64,000 nucleotides of DNA from Caballeronia jiangsuensis (lineage in GTDB: Bacteria > Pseudomonadota > Gammaproteobacteria > Burkholderiales > Burkholderiaceae): contig JFHF01000026.1 of NCBI GenBank assembly GCA_000648925.1, positions 45,390 to 109,389 on the forward strand, written 5' to 3'. Of this stretch, positions 49,818 through 57,896 are shown piece by piece. The translations under genes and the position numbers were made by a program. Positions within the stretch are counted from its first letter, which is position 1. Each line of letters starts with the position of its first letter. Below the pieces are notes generated by a model. It searched no databases and had not been told where the DNA came from. It worked only from the letters and a program-made list of their open reading frames with translations.

Positions 49818-50909
49818 ATGAGCAAGAACGCATTGACCTCGTTACTCGGCATCGAGACGCCGATCATTCAGGCGCCGATGGCCGGCGTGAGCACGCCCGC
49901 GCTCGCGGCGGCCGTATCGAACGCGGGCGGCCTCGGCTCGCTCGGCGTCGGCGCGATGAACGCACAAGGCGCGCGCAAGGTGATCCGCGAGACGCGCGAG
50001 CTCACCGGCAAGCCGTTCAACATCAACGTGTTCTGTCATGCGCCCGCCAGCGCCGACGCTGCCATCGAGAAGGCGTGGACCGAATGGCTCGCGCCCGTAT
50101 TCGCGCAATACGGCGCGACGCCGCCCGCGAAGCTGAGCGAGATTTACACGAGCTTCGTCGTCGATAAGGCCATGCTCGACGTGTTCGTCGACGAGAAGCC
50201 GGCGATAGTGAGCTTTCACTTCGGCCTGCCGTCGAAGGAATATATCGATGCATTGCGCGGGGCCGGCATCAAACTGATTGCATCCGCGACTAACGTGCGT
50301 GAGGCGGAACAACTCGTCGCGGCGGGCATGGATGCGATCGTCGCGCAGGGCATCGAAGCGGGCGGGCATCGCGGCATCTTCGACCCGCAAGCCGACGATG
50401 ACAACCTCGGCACCTTCGCGCTCACGCGCCTTCTTGCAAGCAAGTTCGATGTGCCGGTGATCGCGGCGGGCGGCATCATGGACGGCGCGGGCATCGCGGC
50501 GGCGCTGGCGCTCGGCGCGCAGGCCGCGCAACTCGGCACGGCGTTCGTGCCGTGCACGGAGACGTCGATCGATGAAGGGTATCGTCGCGCCATCCTCGGG
50601 GACGCGGCGAACCACACCACATTCACCGCGGCCATCTCGGGCCGCAGCGCGCGCGGCCTCGTCAACAAGTTCACCGAACTGGGGCGCGGCGGAGAGGCGC
50701 CCGCGATTCCCGCCTATCCCATCACCTACGATGCGGGCAAGTCGCTGCACGCGGCCGCCAAAGCGAAGGGCGAATTCGGTTACGGCGCGCAATGGGCGGG
50801 ACAGGCGGCCGCGCTCGTGCGCGAATTGCCCGCAGCCGAACTGATGGCGCGGCTTGAAGCGGAACTCCAGCAAAGCATCGCGGGCCTGCAGCAATACATA
50901 TCTCGCTGA
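49818..50909 (+). CDS. nitronate monooxygenase-like flavoprotein
   Basis: This 363-residue FMN-dependent TIM-barrel enzyme has IIQAPMAGVSTPALAAAVSNAGGLGSLGVGAM at the N-terminus, the catalytic-His region GIEAGGHRGIF and the FMN-phosphate site AAGGIMDGAGIAAALALGAQAAQLGTAF. Members oxidise alkyl nitronates such as propionate-3-nitronate to aldehydes plus nitrite. This start and length are usual. It immediately follows a LysR gene, so expression is probably inducible by an unknown compound. Confidence 0.88.
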   Translation: MSKNALTSLLGIETPIIQAPMAGVSTPALAAAVSNAGGLGSLGVGAMNAQGARKVIRETRELTGKPFNINVFCHAPASADAAIEKAWTEWLAPVFAQYGATPPAKLSEIYTSFVVDKAMLDVFVDEKPAIVSFHFGLPSKEYIDALRGAGIKLIASATNVREAEQLVAAGMDAIVAQGIEAGGHRGIFDPQADDDNLGTFALTRLLASKFDVPVIAAGGIMDGAGIAAALALGAQAAQLGTAFVPCTETSIDEGYRRAILGDAANHTTFTAAISGRSARGLVNKFTELGRGGEAPAIPAYPITYDAGKSLHAAAKAKGEFGYGAQWAGQAAALVRELPAAELMARLEAELQQSIAGLQQYISR

Positions 50910-51026
50910 GCGCTACAAAGCTTAGTCGAAACGCTTCGTTGGTCGGGCGTCCTGTCGATGCTTCAATGATTCCGTCGCATTCACTGCGGCCTGCATCCGA
51001 CAAACGCATACCAACGGAGATTTTCG

Positions 51027-51965
51027 ATGTCCGATATCCCCACGCTCGCCGCCGAGTCCACGCTTGCTCCCGTCACGTCGAACGAACCGTTCCAGGTGCG
51101 CCCGATAGGCGGTCGCATCGGCGCGGAAGTGCGCGGCGTGACCCTTTCCGCCGATCTCGACGACGCCGCGATCGCCGCGATCAATCAGGCGCTGCTCGAA
51201 CATAAAGTGCTGTTTTTCCGCGGCCAGTCGCATCTCGACGACGCCGCGCAGGAAGCCTTCGCCGCGCGCTTCGGCGAGACCGTCGCGCATCCGACGGTGC
51301 CGTCGCTGTCGAGCGGAAGCCGCCTGCTCGAACTCGATTCGAAGCACGGCACGCGCGCGAACTCCTGGCATACGGATGTCACGTTCGTCGATGCCTATCC
51401 GAAAATCTCGATTCTGCGCGGCGTGGTGGTTCCGCCCGCAGGCGGCGACACGGTGTGGGCCAACACCGCCGCCGCATACGCGAATCTGCCCGACGCCCTG
51501 CGCGATCTCGCCGACAAGCTGTGGGCGCTGCATTCGAACACCTACGACTATGCTGCGACACGTCATGCGCCCGACACCGAAACCGAGCGCGAGTATCGCA
51601 AGCAGTTCACCTCGACGCTCTACGAAACGGAGCATCCCGTCGTGCGCGTGCATCCTGAAACGGGCGAGCGCACGCTTGTGCTCGGGCACTTCGTGCAGCG
51701 CTTCATCGGCCTGTCGCAGCGCGATTCGGATCGCCTGATCGAACTCTTCCACGACCACGTCACGCGGCTGGAGAACACAGTGCGCTGGCGCTGGACGCAA
51801 GGCGACGTCGCGATCTGGGACAACCGCGCGACCCAGCACTACGCCGTGGCCGATTACGGCGACGCGCATCGCGTCGTGCGCCGCGCGACCGTGCATGGCG
51901 ACGTGCCCACGGGCATCGACGGGCGCAGGAGCCGCATCGTCAGGCAGGAAACGCGCAGCGCCTGA
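51027..51965 (+). CDS. atsK: 2-oxoglutarate-dependent alkylsulfatase, AtsK-like (TauD/TfdA)
   Basis: This 312-residue enzyme uses Fe(II), O2 and 2-oxoglutarate to split alkyl sulfate esters into aldehyde and sulfate. The metal facial triad is His115-x-Asp117 (ANSWHTDVTF) and His271 (NRATQHYAVADYG), with the 2-oxoglutarate Arg in RVVRRAT. Segments VLFFRGQ, PTVPSLSSG, GGDTVWANTAAAY and FTSTLYETEHPVVRVHP resemble AtsK of Pseudomonas putida more than TauD. It is the first gene of a run with a binding protein, two permeases and an ATPase, all spaced tightly, as expected for sulfate-ester uptake. Substrate chain length is unknown. Confidence 0.85.
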   Translation: MSDIPTLAAESTLAPVTSNEPFQVRPIGGRIGAEVRGVTLSADLDDAAIAAINQALLEHKVLFFRGQSHLDDAAQEAFAARFGETVAHPTVPSLSSGSRLLELDSKHGTRANSWHTDVTFVDAYPKISILRGVVVPPAGGDTVWANTAAAYANLPDALRDLADKLWALHSNTYDYAATRHAPDTETEREYRKQFTSTLYETEHPVVRVHPETGERTLVLGHFVQRFIGLSQRDSDRLIELFHDHVTRLENTVRWRWTQGDVAIWDNRATQHYAVADYGDAHRVVRRATVHGDVPTGIDGRRSRIVRQETRSA

Positions 51966-52005
51966 CACGCTTCGCTTTTGCCTTTCACTCTTTCTCGATT
52001 GCACG

Positions 52006-53091
52006 ATGACACTACGATTCAAGCTCCTCGTCGGCGCCGCGACGTTGTTCGCCGCGCTCATCGGTCCCGCGCATGCCGCCGATCCGGCCGTGGTGCGCAT
52101 CGGCGTCGCGCAGCAGGGCAGCGGCGATCCGCCGACCTTCGGCGGATCGCCGGCCGCGACCGCGCAGTTGCAGCATCGTGTCGAGGATGCATTGCGGCCC
52201 GCGCAGGTCAAGGTCGAATGGATCTTCTTCAAAGGCGCGGGACCGGCCGTGAACGAAGCGCTCGCGAACAAGCAGATCGATTTCGCGTATCAAGGCGATC
52301 TGCCTGCCGTGATCGGCCGCGCGAACGGTCTGAAGACGCATTTGCTGGTGGCGTCGAACGTGCGCGCGGGCGTCTATGTCGCCGTGCCGCCCGACTCCGA
52401 TATCAAGAGCGTGAAGGATCTCAAGGGCAAGCGCGTGGGCATCTTTCGCGGGACGAATCTACAACTCGTCGCCGATAACGTGCTCAAGCAAAACGGCCTC
52501 ACAGAGCGCGATCTGCGCGTGATCAATCTCGATACCGCCGCTGCGCAGGCCGCGCTCGCATCGAAGGGCGTCGATGCTGTGTTCCTCGACTACTCGCTCT
52601 TCAAGCTGCAACGTCAGGGGCTCGCGAAGATCGTCTATGCATCGCGCGACGACGGTTTGCAGCTCACGCGACAGGCGCATCTGCTCGTGCTCGACGACTT
52701 CGAAAGCGCGCATCCCGATACGGTGCAGAAGGTCGTGACCGCGGTCGTTCAGGCGGCGTACTGGTCGTCTGATGAAGCGAACCGCAACGCGCTCTTCACG
52801 CTGTGGTCGAAGAGCGGCGTTCCGACCGAATCGTGGGCCTCGGAGTATGCGAATCAGCCGTTGAAGGATCGCAACTCGCCGCTCATCGATCCGTTTCTCG
52901 TCGCGCGCTATCAGGCCGTCGCCGATGACGCGTTGCGCCTGAATCTGATCCGCCAGCCCGTCAGCGTGAACGGATGGTTCGAGCCGAAGTATCTCGATCA
53001 GGCGTTGAAGTCGCTGAAGCTCGAAGCGTACTGGCCGCGTTTCGATGCATCGGGCAAGCCTGCCGGCGAACGTCTCGCGGAGAATCGATAG
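52006..53091 (+). CDS. ABC transporter binding protein, sulfonate/sulfate-ester type (AtsR/SsuA-like)
   Basis: This 361-residue exported protein has a signal peptide (about 1-24, ending AHAA). The mature SsuA/NMT1-like fold shows VEWIFFKGAGPAVNEALANKQIDFAYQGDLPAVIGRANG, the family segment that contacts the sulfonate head group, and KDLKGKRVGIFRGTNLQ. It lies 40 bases after atsK and abuts the first permease. Probably binds alkyl sulfate or sulfonate in the periplasm. Confidence 0.88.
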   Translation: MTLRFKLLVGAATLFAALIGPAHAADPAVVRIGVAQQGSGDPPTFGGSPAATAQLQHRVEDALRPAQVKVEWIFFKGAGPAVNEALANKQIDFAYQGDLPAVIGRANGLKTHLLVASNVRAGVYVAVPPDSDIKSVKDLKGKRVGIFRGTNLQLVADNVLKQNGLTERDLRVINLDTAAAQAALASKGVDAVFLDYSLFKLQRQGLAKIVYASRDDGLQLTRQAHLLVLDDFESAHPDTVQKVVTAVVQAAYWSSDEANRNALFTLWSKSGVPTESWASEYANQPLKDRNSPLIDPFLVARYQAVADDALRLNLIRQPVSVNGWFEPKYLDQALKSLKLEAYWPRFDASGKPAGERLAENR

Positions 53092-53916
53092 ATGGCCAAT
53101 GCCCTGACGCGTGTATTTCTGCCCGCGTATCGCGCGCGCGGGACGCTGTCTCGCGATACGCTGCGCACGATCGGCTGGACCGCGTTGCCGTGGATCGTGC
53201 CCATCGCTCTGGCCTTGCTGTGGATGCTCGGCTCGCGCTACGGCTGGATTTCCGCGCAGGTTTTGCCGCCGCCTGCGCTCGTGTTCGAAACGCTCGGCGC
53301 CCTCCTGAAAAGCGGCGAGTTGTGGATGCATGTCTCCGCGAGCATGACGCGTGCTGCCGTAGGCTTCGGCGGCGGCGTGGCGCTCGGCATCGTGCTGGGC
53401 GGTTTGCTGGGCCTGTCGCGCACGCTGGAGGCTTACGTGCTGCCGAGCTTCAATGCGATCGTGCAGGTGCCCGTGCTCGGCTGGCTGCCGTTTCTGATGA
53501 TCGTCGTCGGGATCGGCGAGCCGTTGAAGTACCTGCTGATCGGACATGCGGCGCTCGTTCCCGTCACGCTGTGCACGTTGCAGGGCTTTCGCGGCACGCC
53601 GCGCGCATTGCAGGAAGTCGCGGCGGTGTATCGCTATTCGCGCTGGCAGGTGATTACGCGCGTGACCTTGCCTTCGGCGATCCCCGTCATCGGCACCGGC
53701 GTGCGGCTCGCGTTCACGAAGGCGTGGCTGACGCTGGTGGTCGTCGAACTCGTCGCGTCGTCGGAAGGGCTGGGGTATCTGATCGTGTACGGACGGCAGC
53801 TCTTTCAACTCGATCTCGTGCTGGCTGCGGTGCTGATCGTCGGTGCAATCGGCTATGCGGCCGATCGTCTGCTCAATGTTTTCGAGCGCAAGCTCCAGCG
53901 CGGCCGTTCCGTTTGA
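53092..53916 (+). CDS. ABC transporter permease 1, SsuC/AtsB-like
   Basis: This 274-residue protein has about six membrane spans and the permease EAA-type loop (QEVAAVYRYSRWQVITRVTLPSAIPVIGTGVRLAFTKAW). The ATG directly follows the binding-protein stop without a gap. It pairs with a second permease eight bases from its end, so the transporter is probably a heterodimer in the membrane. Confidence 0.88.
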   Translation: MANALTRVFLPAYRARGTLSRDTLRTIGWTALPWIVPIALALLWMLGSRYGWISAQVLPPPALVFETLGALLKSGELWMHVSASMTRAAVGFGGGVALGIVLGGLLGLSRTLEAYVLPSFNAIVQVPVLGWLPFLMIVVGIGEPLKYLLIGHAALVPVTLCTLQGFRGTPRALQEVAAVYRYSRWQVITRVTLPSAIPVIGTGVRLAFTKAWLTLVVVELVASSEGLGYLIVYGRQLFQLDLVLAAVLIVGAIGYAADRLLNVFERKLQRGRSV

Positions 53917-53926
53917 GGATCAACAG

Positions 53927-54709
53927 ATGTCGACTCTGGATTGGGAAGCGGGATCGGTCAAAGGATCGTGGCGCGGCCTCGTGCTGCCGATCGCCGCGCT
54001 CGGCGTGTGGTGGTTCGTGTCGCGCGGCGCGCAAGTCGGGCACGGCGTGATGGTTTCGCCCGCGCAGGTCTGGGCCACCGCCGTGGAGCAGGTTCGAAGC
54101 GGCGCGCTCGTGCGTGCGCTGTCCGCGTCGCTTGCACGCGAACTGACGGGATTTGCAATCGGCACGATCCTCGGGCTCGCGCTCGGCGCGTTGCTCGGCA
54201 TCTCGAAGCTGGCGAATCGCGCGATCGCGCCGAGCTTCAACACGTTCAAGCAAGTGTCGCTGTTCGCGTGGATTCCGCTGATTTCCGTCTGGTTCGGTCT
54301 GGGCGATGTCGCGAAGGTCGTGTTCCTGTCGCTCGCGGCGCTCGTGCCGGTCGTGATGCACACGAACGACGGCATTCGCGCCGTGCCCGTCGATTTGCTC
54401 GATGTGGCGCGCGCCTATCGCTATGGCAAGTTGCAGACGCTGGCGTATGTGGTGTTGCCTGCGGCGTTGCCGTCGATCTTCACGGGTGTGTATCTCGCGC
54501 TCATCTATTCGTGGCTCGCGACGCTCGGGGCGGAGTATCTGCTCGTCGCGGGCAGCGGGATCGGCAATACGCTCGTGGATGGCAGCGAGCAGTTTCGCAT
54601 GGATCTCGTCGTGTTCGGCGTGATCGTGGTCGGTTTGACGGGGTGGGCGCTGAATGCCCTCGCGCGCGGCGTGCAGCGACGCTGGTTCGATACGTCGCGC
54701 GCGGCTTGA
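53927..54709 (+). CDS. ABC transporter permease 2, SsuC/AtsB-like
   Basis: This 260-residue permease has six membrane spans and the EAA-loop LDVARAYRYGKLQTLAYVVLPAALPSIFTGVYLALIYSW. Sequence similarity to permease 1 is weak outside that loop, so this is not a recent duplication. Most SsuC-type transporters use a single permease as a homodimer, so two genes here are noteworthy. The ATG follows the first permease at 10 bases. Confidence 0.87.
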   Translation: MSTLDWEAGSVKGSWRGLVLPIAALGVWWFVSRGAQVGHGVMVSPAQVWATAVEQVRSGALVRALSASLARELTGFAIGTILGLALGALLGISKLANRAIAPSFNTFKQVSLFAWIPLISVWFGLGDVAKVVFLSLAALVPVVMHTNDGIRAVPVDLLDVARAYRYGKLQTLAYVVLPAALPSIFTGVYLALIYSWLATLGAEYLLVAGSGIGNTLVDGSEQFRMDLVVFGVIVVGLTGWALNALARGVQRRWFDTSRAA

Positions 54710-54722
54710 GGAGAATCCAGGA

Positions 54723-55493
54723 ATGACGACGTTAGTTGAGCAAGACAGCGGTCTGACGCTGCGGCATCTGAGCAAGCGCTTCAACGACGATGCGGCGCCT
54801 GCCGTACTCGATCGCGTCGATCTCTCGATTGCGAGTGGCGACTTCGTCAGCATCGTCGGGGCGAGCGGATGCGGCAAGTCGACGTTGCTTCGGCTCATCG
54901 CGGGACTCGACGGCAGTCACGAAGGCGAGATCGCGTTCGACGGCAAGCGTATCGTGACGACCGATCTGTCGCGCGGCATCGTGTTTCAGGATCATCGGCT
55001 GTTTCCGTGGCTCGATGTCGAGCAGAACGTGGCCGTCGCGTTACGCAATGCGCCGCTCTCGAAAGCGGCAAAGGCGCGGGCGGTGGCGGAGCATATCGAG
55101 CTTGTCGGGCTTACGGGTTACGAGCGGCATTATCCGCATCAGTTGTCGGGCGGGATGGCGCAACGCGTGGCGATTGCGCGCGGGCTCGTCAATCGGCCGC
55201 GATTGCTGCTGCTCGACGAGCCGTTCGGCGCGCTCGACGCGCTTACGCGCAGTCGCTTGCAACTCGAATTGCAGCGCATATGGGAGCGCGAGCGGATCAC
55301 GATGGTGCTCGTCACGCACGATGTGGAAGAGGCCGTGCTGCTTTCGGACCGGATCGTGGTGATGCAGGCGCGGCCGGGGCGGATCGGCGAAGTGATCGAC
55401 GTGAGTTTGCCGAGGCCGCGCAAGGTGGGACATCGCGAGGTCGCGCGCTTGCGGGACGATATCGTCGATACGTTCTTCACGGAAGCCGCCTAA
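54723..55493 (+). CDS. ABC transporter ATP-binding protein, SsuB/AtsC-like
   Basis: This is a 256-residue ATPase with Walker A GASGCGKST, Q-loop VFQDHRLFPWL, signature LSGGMAQRVAIARGL, Walker B LLLLDEPFGALDA and switch His in VLVTHDVEEAVLLSD. The order is that of nitrate/sulfonate/taurine importers. It is the last gene of the atsK operon; its stop overlaps the convergent SnoaL-like gene by four bases. Confidence 0.93.
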   Translation: MTTLVEQDSGLTLRHLSKRFNDDAAPAVLDRVDLSIASGDFVSIVGASGCGKSTLLRLIAGLDGSHEGEIAFDGKRIVTTDLSRGIVFQDHRLFPWLDVEQNVAVALRNAPLSKAAKARAVAEHIELVGLTGYERHYPHQLSGGMAQRVAIARGLVNRPRLLLLDEPFGALDALTRSRLQLELQRIWERERITMVLVTHDVEEAVLLSDRIVVMQARPGRIGEVIDVSLPRPRKVGHREVARLRDDIVDTFFTEAA

Positions 55494-55864
55494 AGCTGCG
55501 CCTCGATCGCGGCCTTGTCGATGACGGACCAGACGTTGTCGATCTTTCCCTCGCGGAACTCATAGAACACGTTCTCGCAAAACACGACGCGTTTTCCGTC
55601 GACGCGCAGTCCCATGAAAACATCTTTCGGCGCGCACTCGAACCGCAATCGGCACGCGATGCGCGGCGGTTCCTCGATCAGCATTTGAATGTCGAAAAAG
55701 AGATCGGGTATCTCGCGGAAGTCCTTTATCAGCATCTCGCGATAATCGTCGAGCGTCAGCGCGCGGCCGTTGTAGTGCAGCGCGTCATGAACGAACGTGC
55801 CGAGATTCGCCCAGTCTTGCGCGTTCAGACAGGCGATGTAACCGCGATAGATTTCTGAAAGCAT
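55490..55864 (-). CDS. SnoaL-like (NTF2-fold) protein
   Basis: This 124-residue protein has an NTF2/SnoaL cone fold predicted from YIACLNAQDWANLGTFVHDALHYNGRALTLDDYREMLIKDFREIPDLFFDIQMLI and the C-terminal FCENVFYEFREGKIDNVWSVIDKAAIEAQL. Members are ester cyclases, isomerases or ligand-binding proteins. No partner gene indicates its role. It is divergent from the DeoR gene and convergent with the sulfate-ester ATPase. Confidence 0.82.
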   Translation of the reverse strand: MLSEIYRGYIACLNAQDWANLGTFVHDALHYNGRALTLDDYREMLIKDFREIPDLFFDIQMLIEEPPRIACRLRFECAPKDVFMGLRVDGKRVVFCENVFYEFREGKIDNVWSVIDKAAIEAQL

Positions 55865-55920
55865 CGGACACGCTCTGCAAGAGTCGACGATCCGTGCATC
55901 CTCTCACAGCGCTACACAGC

Positions 55921-55949
55921 AATCTCTCACGGGAAAACCATGAGAGATT
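55921..55949. repeat. perfect 9-bp inverted repeat
   Basis: AATCTCTCA and TGAGAGATT are exact arms with an 11-base spacer, between the SnoaL-like and DeoR genes. It may be an operator for either gene; the spacer is long for a hairpin. Confidence 0.4.
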
Positions 55950-55962
55950 CGCTTTGAACTTC

Positions 55963-55980
55963 TTTCGTTTCGAAACTAGA
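55963..55980. promoter_or_regulatory. DeoR operator candidate, copy 1
   Basis: The 18-mer TTTCGTTTCGAAACTAGA contains the palindrome GTTTCGAAAC and matches the site before the ABC permease at 16 of 18 positions. It is 38 bases upstream of the deoR ATG, the expected place for autoregulation. Confidence 0.55.
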
Positions 55981-56018
55981 CTCTTCCGTGACGAAAGAGC
56001 GTATGGAAGCGGCCCCCG

Positions 56019-56828
56019 ATGCTCACCAACAAGAGTTCATTGAAGCGACGCCTTCAAATCGTCGAACTCGTTCGCAAGCGAGGCGAGGTTTCCGTCGATG
56101 AACTCAGTCACGCTTTCGAGGTTTCGAGCGTCACCATCCGCAGCGATCTGACGTACCTGGAGCAGCAGCGCTATCTTCAGCGCTCGTTTGGCAAAGCCCG
56201 CTATCTCGCGCAGAAGGCCGGAGACGACATACTCGTGCCAGCGTCCGACGCCGCTGCACGCAAGGCCTCCGAAACGCTTCTTGCCCGATTCGCGGCGGAA
56301 CGGGTGGCGGATAGCGAAGCGGTCATGTTGGGCGCGGGCGAGATCGTTCATAAGATGATTCCCTTCCTCGCCGACCGTGCAAACCTTTCGTTGCTGGTGC
56401 AGGACGTTTCGGTTGCACAGACGGTTCAGCGGTTTCTGCACTGCGAGGTGCTTTTGACTGGCGGGCAACTGGAACATGGCTCGACCGTGATGACCGGACC
56501 TGACGCCGAAGCTTCCGTCGGGCGACGCGCGATCGATTTGTGCGTCCTGCAAGCGTCCGGTGTCGATCGTGACGGCAACCTGCTGACGGCGAACCTGGCC
56601 CTGGCGCGTGTGGCGCAGGCAGCGCGCCGGGCTGCCAGGCGCACGATCGTCGTTGCGTTTCAGCCGGCGCTCGACGAACGCAGCGGCGAAGTGTTTGCGA
56701 GCGCGCAAGAGATCGACACGCTTCTTATCGACGATGGAATCGATCCGCCGACGATGGAGACGGTCATGCGCAAAGGTCTTCAGCTACAAAGGCGCGATAC
56801 TGGAATTCTGGAGTTTCGCGCTTCCTGA
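56019..56828 (+). CDS. DeoR-family transcriptional regulator
   Basis: This 269-residue protein has an N-terminal winged helix (SLKRRLQIVELVRKRGEVSVDELSHAFEVSSVTIRSDLTYLEQQRYLQRSFG) and a DeoR sensor half that binds a phosphorylated sugar (DSEAVMLGAGEIVHKMIPFLADR; VLLTGGQLEHGSTVMTGPDA). It is the first gene of a sugar operon including kinase, epimerase and transporter, so it is most likely the repressor, with a sugar phosphate (for example tagatose-6-phosphate) as inducer. Confidence 0.92.
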   Translation: MLTNKSSLKRRLQIVELVRKRGEVSVDELSHAFEVSSVTIRSDLTYLEQQRYLQRSFGKARYLAQKAGDDILVPASDAAARKASETLLARFAAERVADSEAVMLGAGEIVHKMIPFLADRANLSLLVQDVSVAQTVQRFLHCEVLLTGGQLEHGSTVMTGPDAEASVGRRAIDLCVLQASGVDRDGNLLTANLALARVAQAARRAARRTIVVAFQPALDERSGEVFASAQEIDTLLIDDGIDPPTMETVMRKGLQLQRRDTGILEFRAS

Positions 56829-56897
56829 CAGGACGTATTGAGAAGTAGAAAACCCGAAAAGCGCGTGCTGTCTGGTGCCTCGTGCATCGTTATCCTA

Positions 56898-57896
56898 ATG
56901 AAAACCGACATGGCGAAATCTGAAGCGAAACCGGACGCTCGTCCCGGCTGCATCCTCACGATGGGCGAGATTCTCGTCGAGATTCTCGCTACGGAAATCG
57001 GGCAGTCCTTTCGGCGCGCGGGAACGCTGATCGGACCGTTCGCGAGCGGCGCTCCGGCAATTTTTATCGATCAGGTCGCGAAATGCGGTAGTCCGTGCGC
57101 GATCATCGGATGCGTCGGCGATGACGATTTCGGCGCGCTCAATGTCGAACGCCTGCGCGAGGACGGCGTCGACGTCTCCGGCATATCCGTCATCAAGGCC
57201 GCGACGACCGGCAGCGCGTTCGTCACCTATCGCAAGGACGGCGACCGAGACTTCATCTACAACATCGTCAACAGCGCGTCGGGACATCTCTCTGTCAGCG
57301 AGATTCGCGAATCCTTGCTGAAGGATTGCAGGCATTTCCATGTGATGGGCTCGTCGCTCTTCTCGTTCCGCATCATCGAGGCGATGAAGAGCGTCATCGA
57401 AACGGTGAAGGGCAACGGTGGCACGGTCAGCTTCGACCCCAACATCCGCAAGGAGATGCTGCGCATTCCGGAAATGCGTGAAGCGCTCGACTTCATCCTC
57501 GACTACACCGACGTGTTCCTGCCAAGCGGTCACGAAGTGATGTTGCTCGCGAGCGCGAGCACCGAGAAGGCGGCGATCGACGAGTTGCTGGGCAGAGGCG
57601 TGCGCGAGGTCGTGGTGAAACGCGGCAAGGATGGTTGCAGCTACTACGATGGAAAAAGCGAGCGGCACGTGCGGGCGTTGCCTGTGACCGAAGTCGATCC
57701 GACGGGCGCCGGGGATTGCTTCGGCGGTACGTATGTCGCCTGTCGCGCACAGGGATTTGCCGTCGAACGCGCGTTGACCTACGCCGGCGCCGCGGGCGCG
57801 CGCGCCGTGACGTATCGCGGACCCATGGAAGGCACCGCGACGCTCGCGGAACTGGACAAGTTCATCCAGGAGAGATCCGAGGCGAGCCATGACTGA
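56898..57896 (+). CDS. PfkB-family sugar kinase (tagatose kinase-like)
   Basis: This 332-residue ribokinase-fold enzyme has TMGEILVEI at the start, GCVGDDDFGALNVERLREDGVDVS, VSFDPNIRKEML and the catalytic anion-hole motif DPTGAGDCFGGTYV. By company it resembles TagK of Agrobacterium, which phosphorylates D-tagatose at C6, but the kinase alone could act on fructose. The start is uncertain: TTG 56838 and ATG 56910 are alternatives. It overlaps the next gene by eight bases. Confidence 0.82.
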   Translation: MKTDMAKSEAKPDARPGCILTMGEILVEILATEIGQSFRRAGTLIGPFASGAPAIFIDQVAKCGSPCAIIGCVGDDDFGALNVERLREDGVDVSGISVIKAATTGSAFVTYRKDGDRDFIYNIVNSASGHLSVSEIRESLLKDCRHFHVMGSSLFSFRIIEAMKSVIETVKGNGGTVSFDPNIRKEMLRIPEMREALDFILDYTDVFLPSGHEVMLLASASTEKAAIDELLGRGVREVVVKRGKDGCSYYDGKSERHVRALPVTEVDPTGAGDCFGGTYVACRAQGFAVERALTYAGAAGARAVTYRGPMEGTATLAELDKFIQERSEASHD

